Assembly: GCA_903945495.1 (NCBI GenBank)
Contig: CAJAVU010000056.1
Coordinates: forward strand, 1 to 38,428
DNA length: 38,428 bases
Reading direction: 5' to 3'
Origin: an uncultured Flavobacteriales bacterium
GTDB lineage: Bacteria; Bacteroidota; Bacteroidia; Flavobacteriales_D; Crocinitomicaceae
The notes under the pieces were generated by a model, which worked only from the letters and a program-made list of their open reading frames with translations, made no database searches and was not told the DNA's origin. The translations under genes were made by a program, and so were the position numbers. Within the stretch, counting starts at the first letter, position 1, and the number at the start of each line of letters is the position of its first letter. Shown piece by piece: positions 9,401 to 18,374 of this stretch.

Positions 9401-10367
9401 ACTTTATTCTTTCTATAACAATTCTACCAGTTTGATTTAACTGATTTAACTTCTTTCTAACGATTTTGACAGGTAATTTTTGCTTATCCACTTTAATTTC
9501 AGAAACGGTTCTTGTCAAAAACTCTTTATCTGTAAAAGTAGAATCTATAAAACCAGTACACCAACCATACTTATCAAAAAGAATACTTCGTTTAATTGTA
9601 AATGGATATTCTTCACGAATTATAGACTGTATCTTTTTAGACTTCTTATAATAAACAAACTTTGTAACGTTACGTTCTTTGACTTTATTTTGTACTTGGT
9701 ATTTTTTACTTGGATGGAAACAACTACCCAAAACTACAACGTCGCGATGAGATGGATTCAAGATTGAATCAACCGAAAGTGGACCCCAAAACTTTTTGTT
9801 CAGCATAAAAAATAAAAAATCACCTGTTTGATTATCCTTGTAGGCAACATACTTTTTCGATTCTCTGATCAGTTGATGCGTTCTAATAGGAAATTCCATT
9901 TCTTTTTCATCCCAATCGATCACAACATTAGTGTCAGATTTAATCATCACTTTTGCAAAGCCATGTTTATCTTTTACAGTTGAATACACATAATGAGCCG
10001 CTCCAATTTCCTGATCATCGTAGAAATATGAAATTTTCATTTCTTTCAAACCTCCATTTTCAGAAAACCAATATTCTCTTCGTTCACGAGGTACTTCCAA
10101 ATACAACTCTTTCATTTCGAGCGTATCTGCTGGATCAAACGAAAAATAGTCGCGTGTTATTTTGTGAACATGTTGTGCTCTGATGATTGAATCATTGAAC
10201 CAAATCGGAAATGAAATAAATTTTTCTGCATCCGTTTCAAAGGTATTCATATCGAATAAACTTGGCTGAAATCGTGCTTCTTCAATTTTGTTCATGCCAC
10301 TCTCACCTCCTGAACAAGCTGTCAAAAGGTAAATAACCGCAAACGCACAAATGAACAAATTTCGCAT
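9393..10367 (-). CDS. Hypothetical lipoprotein, partner of the giant MORN protein
   Basis: The 324-residue product begins MRNLFICAFAVIYLLTACSGG, a lipoprotein signal peptide with lipobox LTAC and Cys18 as the predicted lipidated residue. The ATG at 10367 is preferred over an in-frame TTG one codon upstream. The rest is soluble, rich in Lys, Tyr and beta-strand-like stretches, with no family I can name. One segment (ILFDKYGWCTGFIDSTF) loosely resembles the MORN-like strands of its neighbour. The gene ends 8 bases inside the MORN gene, so the two proteins are probably made together at the envelope. No TAnnTTTG box was found upstream. Confidence 0.75.
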   Translation of the reverse strand: MRNLFICAFAVIYLLTACSGGESGMNKIEEARFQPSLFDMNTFETDAEKFISFPIWFNDSIIRAQHVHKITRDYFSFDPADTLEMKELYLEVPRERREYWFSENGGLKEMKISYFYDDQEIGAAHYVYSTVKDKHGFAKVMIKSDTNVVIDWDEKEMEFPIRTHQLIRESKKYVAYKDNQTGDFLFFMLNKKFWGPLSVDSILNPSHRDVVVLGSCFHPSKKYQVQNKVKERNVTKFVYYKKSKKIQSIIREEYPFTIKRSILFDKYGWCTGFIDSTFTDKEFLTRTVSEIKVDKQKLPVKIVRKKLNQLNQTGRIVIERIKYE

Positions 10368-10437
10368 CAAGGCGTTAAGTTAAAAACAATCTTTTAATTC
10401 TAATAAATTTTACATTTTTTAAGGATATTTATTTGCG

Positions 10438-10445
10438 TATTTTTG
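10438..10445 (+). promoter_or_regulatory. -7 promoter box (TATTTTTG) placed for a leaderless YgiQ-family mRNA
   Basis: TATTTTTG fits TAnnTTTG exactly and ends only four bases before the ATG at 10450. The expected transcription start would fall at or next to the start codon. If the second ATG (10453) is used, the leader is at most a few bases. Confidence 0.55.
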
Positions 10446-10449
10446 CACT

Positions 10450-12354
10450 ATGATGGAGGAGAGACCAATAACCGACTGGTTACCAATTACGAAAAAAGAA
10501 GTAGAAAAACGCGGCTGGGATGAGCTCGATGTGATTTTAATTTCTGGTGATGCATATGTGGATCATCCGTCGTTCGGAACGGCTGTAATTGGTCGTATAA
10601 TTGAGGACGAAGGATTCAAAATTGGAATCATTGCACAACCCAATTGGAAAGATGATTTACGTGATTTCAAAAAATTAGGTAAACCAAAATATTTCTTCGG
10701 TGTTACCGCTGGATGTATGGATTCGATGGTGAATCATTACACAGCCAATAAACGTCTTCGCTCAACGGATGCATACACACCTGGTGGTGCTGCAGGTTTT
10801 CGTCCAGATTATGCAACTACGGTTTACACCAATATTCTAAAAGAACTGTACCCAGATGTTCCGGTGATGATTGGTGGAATTGAAGCCTCATTGCGCCGCG
10901 TAACACATTACGATTATTGGGAAGATCAATTGAAACCCTCGGTTGTTGTTGACTCAAAAGCTGACATTTTGGTCTATGGAATGGGCGATCAACCTTTACG
11001 CGAAATGTTGCAATTACTCAAAAAAGGCGTTCCTTTCAGCAATCTCAAAACGATTAAACAAGTTGCTTTTTTACAAGATAAATCGGAAGAATTACCAAAA
11101 AACAAAAACTGGGAAACAGTTGAATTGGCAAGTCACGAAGAATGTTTAACAGACAAACTGAAATATGCTGCCAACTTTAAAATCGTAGAAGTTGAATCCA
11201 ATAAATGGGAAGCAAACCGTATTATTCAGCACGTTGGTGATCAAACCTTGGTGATTAATCCGCCTTATAAAACGATGATGGAAAAGGAAATCGATCAATC
11301 GTTTGATTTACCGTATACACGCTTGCCACATCCGAAATACAAAAAACGTGGAGCGATTCCAGCTTACGATATGATTAAATTCTCCATAAACATGCATCGC
11401 GGATGTTTTGGAGGATGTAGTTTTTGTACGATTTCTGCGCATCAGGGAAAATTCATCGCATCTCGCAGTGAAAAATCCATTTTGGATGAAGTGGAACAAG
11501 TGGTAAATCACCCAGAATTTAGAGGTTACATTTCCGATTTGGGTGGTCCATCTGCCAATATGTATAAAATGAAAGGTAAGGACGAAGCAATTTGTGCGCG
11601 ATGTTCTTCTCCAAGTTGTATTCATCCTGTGATTTGTAGCAATTTGGATACTTCTCACAAACCAATGACAGAATTGTACCGAAAAGTCGATGCCAATCCA
11701 AAAGTGAAAAAAGCCTTTGTAGGTTCTGGAATTCGCTATGATTTATTGGTGGATGATTTCAACAAAAACAACGACGATGGTAATCACGATGAATACATTG
11801 AACAAGTTATAACACGTCACGTTTCTGGTCGATTGAAAGTTGCTCCTGAACATACGTCAGATGCAACATTGCGCGTTATGCGTAAACCTTCCTTCAAGTA
11901 TTTTCACCAATTCAAGGAAAAGTACGATCGCTTATCTGAAAAGCACAATTTAAAGCAACAGTTGATTCCGTATTTCATTTCATCGCACCCAGGTTGTGAA
12001 GAGGAAGATATGGCAAATCTGGCTGCTGAAACGAAAGACATGGGCTTCCAATTGGAACAGGTACAAGATTTCATGCCGACACCAATGACAGTTGCGGAAG
12101 TGATTTATTATACTGGAGTTCATCCGTATACATTGAAACCAATCAAAACGGTGAAGACCAAAGAAGAAAAATTGAATCAAAATAAGTACTTCTTCTGGTA
12201 CAAACGTGAAAATCAAGATTGGATTCGTCAACGATTAACCAAAGCACAACGTCCGGACTTAATCGATAAACTACTGGGAGATCAGCAAAAAGGTCGAGGA
12301 AAAGAAGTGCCAAAATGGTTGGAAGAGAAAAGAAAAAAACAAAATAAACGCTAA
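10450..12354 (+). CDS. YgiQ-family radical SAM protein
   Basis: The 634-residue product has the radical SAM [4Fe-4S] motif Cys319-x3-Cys323-x2-Cys326 within HRGCFGGCSFCTISAHQG. The N-terminal block (LISGDAYVDHPSFG, then IGIIAQPNW) and the conserved YTPGGAAGFRPDYAT and IGGIEASLRRVTHYDYW are family hallmarks. A second Cys group, CARCSSPSCIHPVIC (about residues 384-398), is conserved in the family and could hold another cluster. The C-terminus (VQDFMPTPMTVAEVIYYTG and beyond) fits the DUF3362-type tail. The substrate of YgiQ proteins is not established. Two ATGs are adjacent (10450, 10453). It stands alone on the plus strand, followed 46 bases later by the amidase gene. Confidence 0.9.
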   Translation: MMEERPITDWLPITKKEVEKRGWDELDVILISGDAYVDHPSFGTAVIGRIIEDEGFKIGIIAQPNWKDDLRDFKKLGKPKYFFGVTAGCMDSMVNHYTANKRLRSTDAYTPGGAAGFRPDYATTVYTNILKELYPDVPVMIGGIEASLRRVTHYDYWEDQLKPSVVVDSKADILVYGMGDQPLREMLQLLKKGVPFSNLKTIKQVAFLQDKSEELPKNKNWETVELASHEECLTDKLKYAANFKIVEVESNKWEANRIIQHVGDQTLVINPPYKTMMEKEIDQSFDLPYTRLPHPKYKKRGAIPAYDMIKFSINMHRGCFGGCSFCTISAHQGKFIASRSEKSILDEVEQVVNHPEFRGYISDLGGPSANMYKMKGKDEAICARCSSPSCIHPVICSNLDTSHKPMTELYRKVDANPKVKKAFVGSGIRYDLLVDDFNKNNDDGNHDEYIEQVITRHVSGRLKVAPEHTSDATLRVMRKPSFKYFHQFKEKYDRLSEKHNLKQQLIPYFISSHPGCEEEDMANLAAETKDMGFQLEQVQDFMPTPMTVAEVIYYTGVHPYTLKPIKTVKTKEEKLNQNKYFFWYKRENQDWIRQRLTKAQRPDLIDKLLGDQQKGRGKEVPKWLEEKRKKQNKR

Positions 12355-12400
12355 TTTTTGGGTGGATTTCTCTATTTTAGAGGTCTGAATCAACCTGAAT

Positions 12401-15343
12401 ATGAAACGATTACTCTACATTTTTCTTTTCACTGCATTCTCATGCTTTGGCCAATACGAAACTGCATTTCAATCAGCTTATTCTGCACATCCAACAATCC
12501 CAAAGGGCATTTTAGAAGCAGTTGCTTATACCAACACGCACATTCGAAACATTTCTTTGGAAGATCAGGTTTCTTGTAGTGGAATGCCACTTCCTTTTGG
12601 AGTAATGGGTGTTTTTGAAGATGTTGCAGATTATTTCCTTGAAAATGGTAAAACGATTGCCGCGCTTAGCGGGTTTTCGGTAGAAGCACAAAAACTTTCA
12701 GTAGAAACGCAAATTTTAGGCTATGCATCTGCTTTTGATGTGCTTTTTCACTTACCAGAAAATGCATCCACAAATCTTGGAGAACAACTACATTTCACTT
12801 TATTGGATTTATCGGAAATTCCAGATTCAGGACTTGTGAATCATTTTGCAAGAGAAATTCAATCGTATGAAATTCTGCATTTTTTAATGGACAATAAAAT
12901 GGCTAACCGTTTTGGTTTTTCAGCTTACCAGTTGAATTTACAATCGATTTTTGGCTTACACAATTTAAATATCCTCAGCGCAAAAACAATTCGTATAGCC
13001 GAAACAGGAATTCAAAATGAACAACAAGAATTATACGTTGTACAACAAAACAAATCAACACAATACGGCCCAGCCATTTGGAATCCTGCTCCAAGTTGCA
13101 ACATCAGTTCGCGTGCTGGAACTCCCGTTTCGGCAATTACCATTCATACAATTCAAGGTTCATACGCTGGAGCAATTTCATGGTCACAAAACTGTGCGTC
13201 TAGTGTTTCCTATCATTATGTGGTGAGAAGCTCCGATGGACAAATCACCCAAATGGTGGACGAAGCATACAAGGCTTGGCACGTCGGTTCTGAAAATCCA
13301 TATACGATTGGGTATGAACATGAAGGTTACGTGAACGACCCAAGTTGGTACACGCAAGCAATGTATGAAGCGAGTGCCGATTTAAGTCGTGATATTGTTA
13401 ATAGTGGTTATGGTATTCCTGCTTTGCGCACCTATTATGGCTTAGCAACCGTTGGCACAAATTTAATCGGAGGTTGTACAAAAATCAAAGGACATCAACA
13501 TTATCCAAATCAAACGCATACGGATCCTGGAATCAATTGGGATTGGGAAAAATACTATCGCTTGATTAATAACACTCCAACAATTACAACCTTAACAACA
13601 ACGAGTGGCGCATTTTATGATACGGGTGGAAATGGCGCAAATTACTCAGATGACGAGCGCAATTTGTGGTTGTTTCAGCCTAATAATGCTACGAGCATAA
13701 CACTTAATTTCACCAGCTTTTCGACCGAATTAAACTACGATTACATGTTCATTTACGATGGGAATTCTATTGATGCGCCATTAATTGGACAGTATTCAGG
13801 TACAACTTCTCCCGGAACAATCACCTCAACTAGTGGTTCTATCTTGGTTGAATTCCGCTCAGATTGTGGAACAACCTCAGCTGGTTGGGCAGTAAATTGG
13901 ACATCAGTCGTTCCAAATACTGTTCCTCCAACAACTTCTATCGCCAATTTGAACGATTGGAAAACGGCGGATTGGAATGTTTCGTTCACGGATAATGCTG
14001 TGACATCTGTTAGTGCAAAATACTTCTTAGCCGGTGCAAAACCTACAGGGTATTCGGGATGGAAAGCAAATACAACACTTGGGTTTTTGAATGAAGATTT
14101 TCAGGATAACGCAACAGATTGGATTGCTCAAACGGATTCATGGAATCTTGTCAATTCAGCGTTTATCAATTCAGATGTCGCGCTCAGTAATACAAATGCG
14201 TCGATCAGTTTAGTGCAAAACAACCTATCTGATTATTTGTACCATTGGAAACAAACAATAATATCGACGGGTGCAAATCAGCGTGCGGGTTTACATTTCT
14301 TTTGCGACGACGCAACATTACCAAATCGAGGAAATTCTTACTTTGTTTACTTTAGAAACTCAACAAATAAAGCTGAAATTTACGAAGTGGTGAATGACGT
14401 TTTCACCATGCAGACCGTAGTAAATTGCACCGTAAATACCAACGAACAATACGATTACAAAGTTACTTACTCACCTACTTCAGGATGGATTCGTGTGTTC
14501 GTTAATGATGTTATTGTTTGCGAATGGCAAGACCCAACGCCTTTAACTTCGGGTAATGCTGTTTCATTGCGAACAGGAAATTGTTTGGTGGAATACGACA
14601 ATTTGCGTGTGTACCAAAGTCGCTCTGGAAATGAAACGATTAGTGTTGGCCCAACTTCAGCCTTTTTTGCACAAAGTGAAAATAGTTCAAACGTAGGGTT
14701 GGTTCGTTCATTTGTGTTGGACACGGATGATTTATGGTCCGACGAAGCGTATGCATTATACAAAGTGGATTGGACGGTTCCAACGATTCAAGTAGTTAAT
14801 GATGGAAATAGCACAGATATCGATACGACGTATTTGACGACATTAGAAGGAAATTGGCTTGCAGAAGATTTCCATTCAGGTGTTTCACAAATAGAAGTAG
14901 CCATTGGAACAACTCCGAATGGAACAGACATACTGAATTGGACCGTAAATGCCACAAATGTTCTTTCACACGTTTTAGCTAGCCCAATTTATGATCAACT
15001 CTATTTCATTTCAGTGCGTGCAACTAATGGAGCAAATTTACAAGATAGTTTAACGTCAAATGGACAACTCTTGTTGGAAGAACCTTCTACTGCCAATATC
15101 ATCGAGAATCTTCTTGAAAACTGTGAGATTTACCCGAATCCTACAAGCGACATTCTATTTGTAAATAATCTTTCGATGGCAGTTGATTTGGAAATCTATT
15201 CAATGGATGGAAAGCGCATAATGAATGTGAACAATTATACTTCTGGTCCAATTCAACTGCCTGAAGTAAGCAATGGCTTTTATCAATTAGTTGTAAAGAA
15301 AGACGGCGTATTCAAAGTGATTAAAATAGAGGTTGTACGATAA
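12401..15343 (+). CDS. T9SS-secreted N-acetylmuramoyl-L-alanine amidase with CUB domain
   Basis: The 980-residue product has a signal peptide (MKRLLYIFLFTAFSCFGQ). Residues ~20-200 form an unassigned domain containing IPKGILEAVAYTNTHI. An Amidase_2 domain spans ~240-390, with a Zn-type His in ITIHTIQG, a Glu region GYEHEGY, and the ligand pair GHQH..TDPG. A CUB-like domain is at ~397-503 (YDYMFIYDGNS), a concanavalin-like beta domain at ~560-745, and a T9SS type A sorting domain at ~906-980 (CEIYPNPTSDILFVNN to the C-terminus). The enzyme should cut the amide bond between muramic acid and the stem peptide outside the cell, either in peptidoglycan of other bacteria or during turnover. It ends at a bidirectional terminator. 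Confidence 0.87.
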   Translation: MKRLLYIFLFTAFSCFGQYETAFQSAYSAHPTIPKGILEAVAYTNTHIRNISLEDQVSCSGMPLPFGVMGVFEDVADYFLENGKTIAALSGFSVEAQKLSVETQILGYASAFDVLFHLPENASTNLGEQLHFTLLDLSEIPDSGLVNHFAREIQSYEILHFLMDNKMANRFGFSAYQLNLQSIFGLHNLNILSAKTIRIAETGIQNEQQELYVVQQNKSTQYGPAIWNPAPSCNISSRAGTPVSAITIHTIQGSYAGAISWSQNCASSVSYHYVVRSSDGQITQMVDEAYKAWHVGSENPYTIGYEHEGYVNDPSWYTQAMYEASADLSRDIVNSGYGIPALRTYYGLATVGTNLIGGCTKIKGHQHYPNQTHTDPGINWDWEKYYRLINNTPTITTLTTTSGAFYDTGGNGANYSDDERNLWLFQPNNATSITLNFTSFSTELNYDYMFIYDGNSIDAPLIGQYSGTTSPGTITSTSGSILVEFRSDCGTTSAGWAVNWTSVVPNTVPPTTSIANLNDWKTADWNVSFTDNAVTSVSAKYFLAGAKPTGYSGWKANTTLGFLNEDFQDNATDWIAQTDSWNLVNSAFINSDVALSNTNASISLVQNNLSDYLYHWKQTIISTGANQRAGLHFFCDDATLPNRGNSYFVYFRNSTNKAEIYEVVNDVFTMQTVVNCTVNTNEQYDYKVTYSPTSGWIRVFVNDVIVCEWQDPTPLTSGNAVSLRTGNCLVEYDNLRVYQSRSGNETISVGPTSAFFAQSENSSNVGLVRSFVLDTDDLWSDEAYALYKVDWTVPTIQVVNDGNSTDIDTTYLTTLEGNWLAEDFHSGVSQIEVAIGTTPNGTDILNWTVNATNVLSHVLASPIYDQLYFISVRATNGANLQDSLTSNGQLLLEEPSTANIIENLLENCEIYPNPTSDILFVNNLSMAVDLEIYSMDGKRIMNVNNYTSGPIQLPEVSNGFYQLVVKKDGVFKVIKIEVVR

Positions 15344-15380
15344 TTCAAGATTAATCCCTAATCGTAAATGCTTTAAAATA

Positions 15381-15416
15381 AAAAATCCCGCTTATCAAAA
15401 GACAAGCGGGATTTTT
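15381..15416. terminator. Bidirectional rho-independent terminator
   Basis: A 13-bp perfect stem (AAAAATCCCGCTT with AAGCGGGATTTTT) encloses a 10-base loop. A and T runs flank the GC core on both sides, so it can end transcripts from either strand. It lies between the convergent amidase and rplY genes. Confidence 0.9.
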
Positions 15417-15433
15417 ACAATGTGATTAGAATC

Positions 15434-16024
15434 TTATGCTTCTTCTTCCTCATCATCGTCATCATCAGCTGGTTTAGTAGCACCACGTGCCATTTTAACA
15501 GAGACAACAACTGCATTTGCAGGATCTAAGAATTTAACACCAGGAATTTCAATTGCACTAACACGGATAGATTTACCAATTTTCAATTTAGTAATATCCA
15601 AAACGATTGCTTCTGGCAAATCTTGTGGCAAACCGATACAGTTTAAACGACGGAAAACTTGCATTAATTTACCTCCAGACATTACACCTTTAGAAGAACC
15701 CGTTAAACGAACTGGTAATCCAACTCTAACTTCTTTTGTTGCACTTAACTCCAAAAAGTCAACGTGTAAAACCGTTCCTTTTGTTGGGTGTTGTTGCAAC
15801 TCACGGATGATACCACTTGCTTTTTTACCTTCAATGTCCAATGCTACTTGGTACACCTCTGGAGAAAAAACAATTTTCTCGATATCATTTCTCTTTACTG
15901 CGAAGTGAGTTTGCTCACCTTGTCCGTAAAGCACACAAGGAACTAATCCTGCATTTCTTACTGCGGCAGCGTCCTTTTTCCCTACGTTCGTTCTAACCGA
16001 ACCGCTCAATTGTGCTGTTTTCAT
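15434..16024 (-). CDS. rplY: 50S ribosomal protein L25 / general stress protein Ctc (TL5 form)
   Basis: L25 binds 5S rRNA in the large ribosomal subunit. At 196 residues this is the long, two-domain TL5/Ctc type. An L25 domain (~1-95: SGSVRTNVGKKDAAAVRNAG, VPCVLYGQGEQTHFAVKRND, HPTKGTVLHVDFLEL) is followed by the C-terminal beta domain (~100-185: VGLPVRLTGSSKGVMSGGKL). The last ten residues are acidic (DDDDDEEEEA). It starts 10 bases after the prs stop, so the two are one transcript, an arrangement widely conserved in bacteria. Confidence 0.95.
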   Translation of the reverse strand: MKTAQLSGSVRTNVGKKDAAAVRNAGLVPCVLYGQGEQTHFAVKRNDIEKIVFSPEVYQVALDIEGKKASGIIRELQQHPTKGTVLHVDFLELSATKEVRVGLPVRLTGSSKGVMSGGKLMQVFRRLNCIGLPQDLPEAIVLDITKLKIGKSIRVSAIEIPGVKFLDPANAVVVSVKMARGATKPADDDDDEEEEA

Positions 16025-16034
16025 GTTTATTTAT

Positions 16035-16970
16035 TTATGAGATTATAAAATGCGAACTAATTGACTGATTGTTTACCATTCTGCGAATAACATCTGAGAA
16101 CAAGTCAGATACTGACAAGACTCTGATTTTATCGCTTTTTTGTGTTAAAGGAATTGTATCAGTCACAATCAACTCCGTTAATTTTGAATTTTCGATACGC
16201 TCGAATGCTGGTCCCGAAAGAACAGCGTGTGTACAAAATGCACGTACACTTTTTGCACCTTTTTCCATGAACAAGTCAGCCGCTTTAGTAAGCGTACCAG
16301 CTGTGTCACACATATCGTCGATTAAGATAACATCTTTCCCCGCAACATCACCAATCACCGTCATTTCAGCTACTTCATTCGCTTTTTTACGTTGTTTGTG
16401 ACAAATTGCTAATCCAGTATCTAACTTCTTTGCGTAAGAATTTGCTCTTTTCGCTCCACCAGCATCTGGTGCTGCCATGATCAAATTTCCGTTGTTCAAT
16501 TTCTCCATTTCAGGGAAGAAAATTGTCGAAGCAAATAAGTGATCTACCGGAACTTCAAAAAATCCTTGAATTTGGTCAGCATGTAAATCCATCGTCATTA
16601 AACGATCAACTCCAGCTGCCATTAACATGTTTGCAACCAATTTTGCACCAATTGCAACACGCGGTTTATCCTTACGATCTTGACGCGCAAAACCAAAATA
16701 AGGAATCACTGCAATAATTTTACGAGCAGAAGCACGTTTTGCAGCATCAACCATCAATAAAAGTTCGAATAAATTGTCACTTGGAGGCATTGTTGATTGA
16801 ACAATGAACACATCTTGTCCACGAACAGTTTCTTCAAATGACGGCTGAAATTCGCCATCACTAAACTCCATTACTTTCACGTCACCCAAGGAAACACCAT
16901 AGCCTGTAGCTATTTGTTCAGCAAGATGCTGTGACGCACGACCAGAAAATATTTTTATACCAATTGACAT
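16035..16970 (-). CDS. prs: Ribose-phosphate pyrophosphokinase
   Basis: Prs makes PRPP from ribose 5-phosphate and ATP for purine, pyrimidine, NAD, His and Trp synthesis. The 311-residue product has the N-terminal SDGEFQPSFEETVRGQDVF, the catalytic-loop region FARQDRKDKPR (~94-104), the Mg/ATP block MDLHADQIQGFF (His130) and the PRPP-binding signature VILIDDMCDTAGTLTKAA (~214-231). The ATG at 16970 gives MSIGIKIFSGRAS, the normal family start. A good promoter box lies upstream at 16991-16998, and rplY follows in the same transcript. Confidence 0.96.
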   Translation of the reverse strand: MSIGIKIFSGRASQHLAEQIATGYGVSLGDVKVMEFSDGEFQPSFEETVRGQDVFIVQSTMPPSDNLFELLLMVDAAKRASARKIIAVIPYFGFARQDRKDKPRVAIGAKLVANMLMAAGVDRLMTMDLHADQIQGFFEVPVDHLFASTIFFPEMEKLNNGNLIMAAPDAGGAKRANSYAKKLDTGLAICHKQRKKANEVAEMTVIGDVAGKDVILIDDMCDTAGTLTKAADLFMEKGAKSVRAFCTHAVLSGPAFERIENSKLTELIVTDTIPLTQKSDKIRVLSVSDLFSDVIRRMVNNQSISSHFIIS

Positions 16971-16990
16971 ATTCGACCGAATTGAGGGGG

Positions 16991-16998
16991 CAAAGGTA
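16991..16998 (-). promoter_or_regulatory. -7 promoter box (TACCTTTG) for prs-rplY
   Basis: The minus strand reads TACCTTTG, an exact TAnnTTTG match, 20 bases before the prs ATG. The same octamer precedes the DUF177 gene (2853-2860) with the same 20-base distance to its start codon. Confidence 0.6.
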
Positions 16999-17102
16999 GG
17001 GAATTATTCTTAAAATCCTGAGAAATAATCAGCTTCTTTGTCAAATTTACCATTCGTCTTTCGATTTTTTGTACTTTTTGCTTTTGAAAACAAGAATTCA
17101 TC

Positions 17103-17813
17103 ATGTGTTATAGCAATACTTCCACCTCCAAAAATATTGATTTATCGAAAAAATACGGCAAGAAAATTCCCGCGAATTTAAATGAAACACCCATCTTCTT
17201 TGCTTCTGGATTTAGTTTTCCGACATGGCGAATTGTGACGAAGGCAGATGAACTTCAACCGATGAATTGGGGTTTGATTCCAAGTTGGTTTAAGGAAGCA
17301 AATTTTAAAGAAATTGCTAGCATGACACTCAATGCGAAAGTGGAAACCTTGAATGAAAAAGCGAGTTTCAAACATTTGATTCAGCGAAATGAATGCATCG
17401 TTCCCTCCACTGGTTTTTTCGAATGGCAAACAAAGGGAAAGGAAAAGATTCCTTATTTCATTGCACCGAGCAAGGGTGAAATTTTCTCAATGGCTGGAAT
17501 TTATGATATTTGGATCAATCCATTGTCTGGCGAACAACACACAACATTTTCAATTCTCACATGCCCAGCAAATGAATTGATGGAAGAAATCCACAACACA
17601 AAAAAACGCATGCCTGTTATTCTTAAATCAGAACACGAAAACGATTGGCTACAAGGAAAATTGGACTTGGACATTCTAAAAGTTCCACTTCCATCCGACA
17701 AGTTGAAAGCACATGAAGTAAATCGAAAACTGATTTCCAATAAAACCAACAACGTGCCCGAGGTACTACTTCCTTTTAAGAATGAATTTTACGAGCAAGG
17801 ATCACTCTTTTGA
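17103..17813 (+). CDS. SRAP (SOS response-associated peptidase, HMCES/YedK-like) protein
   Basis: SRAP proteins form a thiazolidine crosslink with abasic sites in single-stranded DNA, shielding them during replication. The key residues are all present. Cys2 is freed after Met removal (MCYSN), Asn78 lies in LNAKVET, Glu107 in TGFFEW and His164 in EEIHNTKKRMPVIL. E. coli YedK uses Cys2, Asn75, Glu105 and His160. The length of 236 residues is typical. The gene is monocistronic and divergent from prs. Its last 12 bases overlap the 3' end of the opposite-strand gene at 17802, so the two transcripts converge without a separating terminator. Confidence 0.93.
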   Translation: MCYSNTSTSKNIDLSKKYGKKIPANLNETPIFFASGFSFPTWRIVTKADELQPMNWGLIPSWFKEANFKEIASMTLNAKVETLNEKASFKHLIQRNECIVPSTGFFEWQTKGKEKIPYFIAPSKGEIFSMAGIYDIWINPLSGEQHTTFSILTCPANELMEEIHNTKKRMPVILKSEHENDWLQGKLDLDILKVPLPSDKLKAHEVNRKLISNKTNNVPEVLLPFKNEFYEQGSLF

Positions 17814-18374
17814 TTTTTTGCGATTAAACAAGGGATTTTTCTGTTGAATATCGAAGTCGCGATCGTTCACGATGATAAAGCGCAGACTGATAAAGAAAGT
17901 ATTTACTTCTTTAAAATTTCCAGAAGGTGTTAAGAAATGATAGCCTGTTTGCAAATGAAATCCGTATAATTTGTAGCCGATCACGGGAGAAACTCCAATT
18001 CGATTGTGTGTGAAATCGGTAAAAAAGTTCGCGCAAGCTCCGTAAGTCAACCCTACTCGACTTGGTTTTATCCAATAACCGGTTTCATATCCCAAGACAT
18101 TGTTCGTGAAATTATAGTTGAATCCTATGTGGACTCCGTGCGTTATTGCCGTTTTGAACTTAATGCGTTTCCACTGACGTTCAACGCCCAATTCACCCAC
18201 ATTATACAAACCACGCTGATAACCAATGTAAGGACCCGATTTCTTTACGCGTACATCCAACCATTTATCTTTGGGAAGTAATTCCGGATGAAAACTATTC
18301 AAAGAAAATTGTGAGAAAGCGGAAAAACCGATTAAAACAATTAGACTACTTAACCCTTTTCTCAACATATTCAT
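17802..18374 (-). CDS. Hypothetical exported protein, outer-membrane-like
   Basis: Starting at the ATG at 18374 (or the one at 18368) gives a Sec signal peptide, MLRKGLSSLIVLIGFSAFSQ, cleaved near SFSQ-type residues. A longer reading from a TTG at 18419 adds 15 implausible residues. The mature ~170 residues have alternating polar/aromatic strands (GVHIGFNYNFTN, VGLTYGACANFF, YGFHLQTGYHF, TFFISLRFIIV), as in small outer-membrane barrels. No named family was recognised. The start lies inside the end of cvpA (29-base overlap), so translation is probably coupled. The 3' end overlaps the convergent SRAP gene by 12 bases. Confidence 0.72.
   Translation of the reverse strand: MNMLRKGLSSLIVLIGFSAFSQFSLNSFHPELLPKDKWLDVRVKKSGPYIGYQRGLYNVGELGVERQWKRIKFKTAITHGVHIGFNYNFTNNVLGYETGYWIKPSRVGLTYGACANFFTDFTHNRIGVSPVIGYKLYGFHLQTGYHFLTPSGNFKEVNTFFISLRFIIVNDRDFDIQQKNPLFNRKKSKE

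Noticed and set aside
5525-10367. Toxin-antitoxin system
   Set aside because: YwqK/MORN_2 proteins are often labelled antitoxins, but there is no small toxin gene, both products carry export signals and the repeat protein is far too large.
12358-12579. Small plus-strand gene before the amidase
   Set aside because: It overlaps the amidase signal peptide in another frame and lacks a promoter box or family match.
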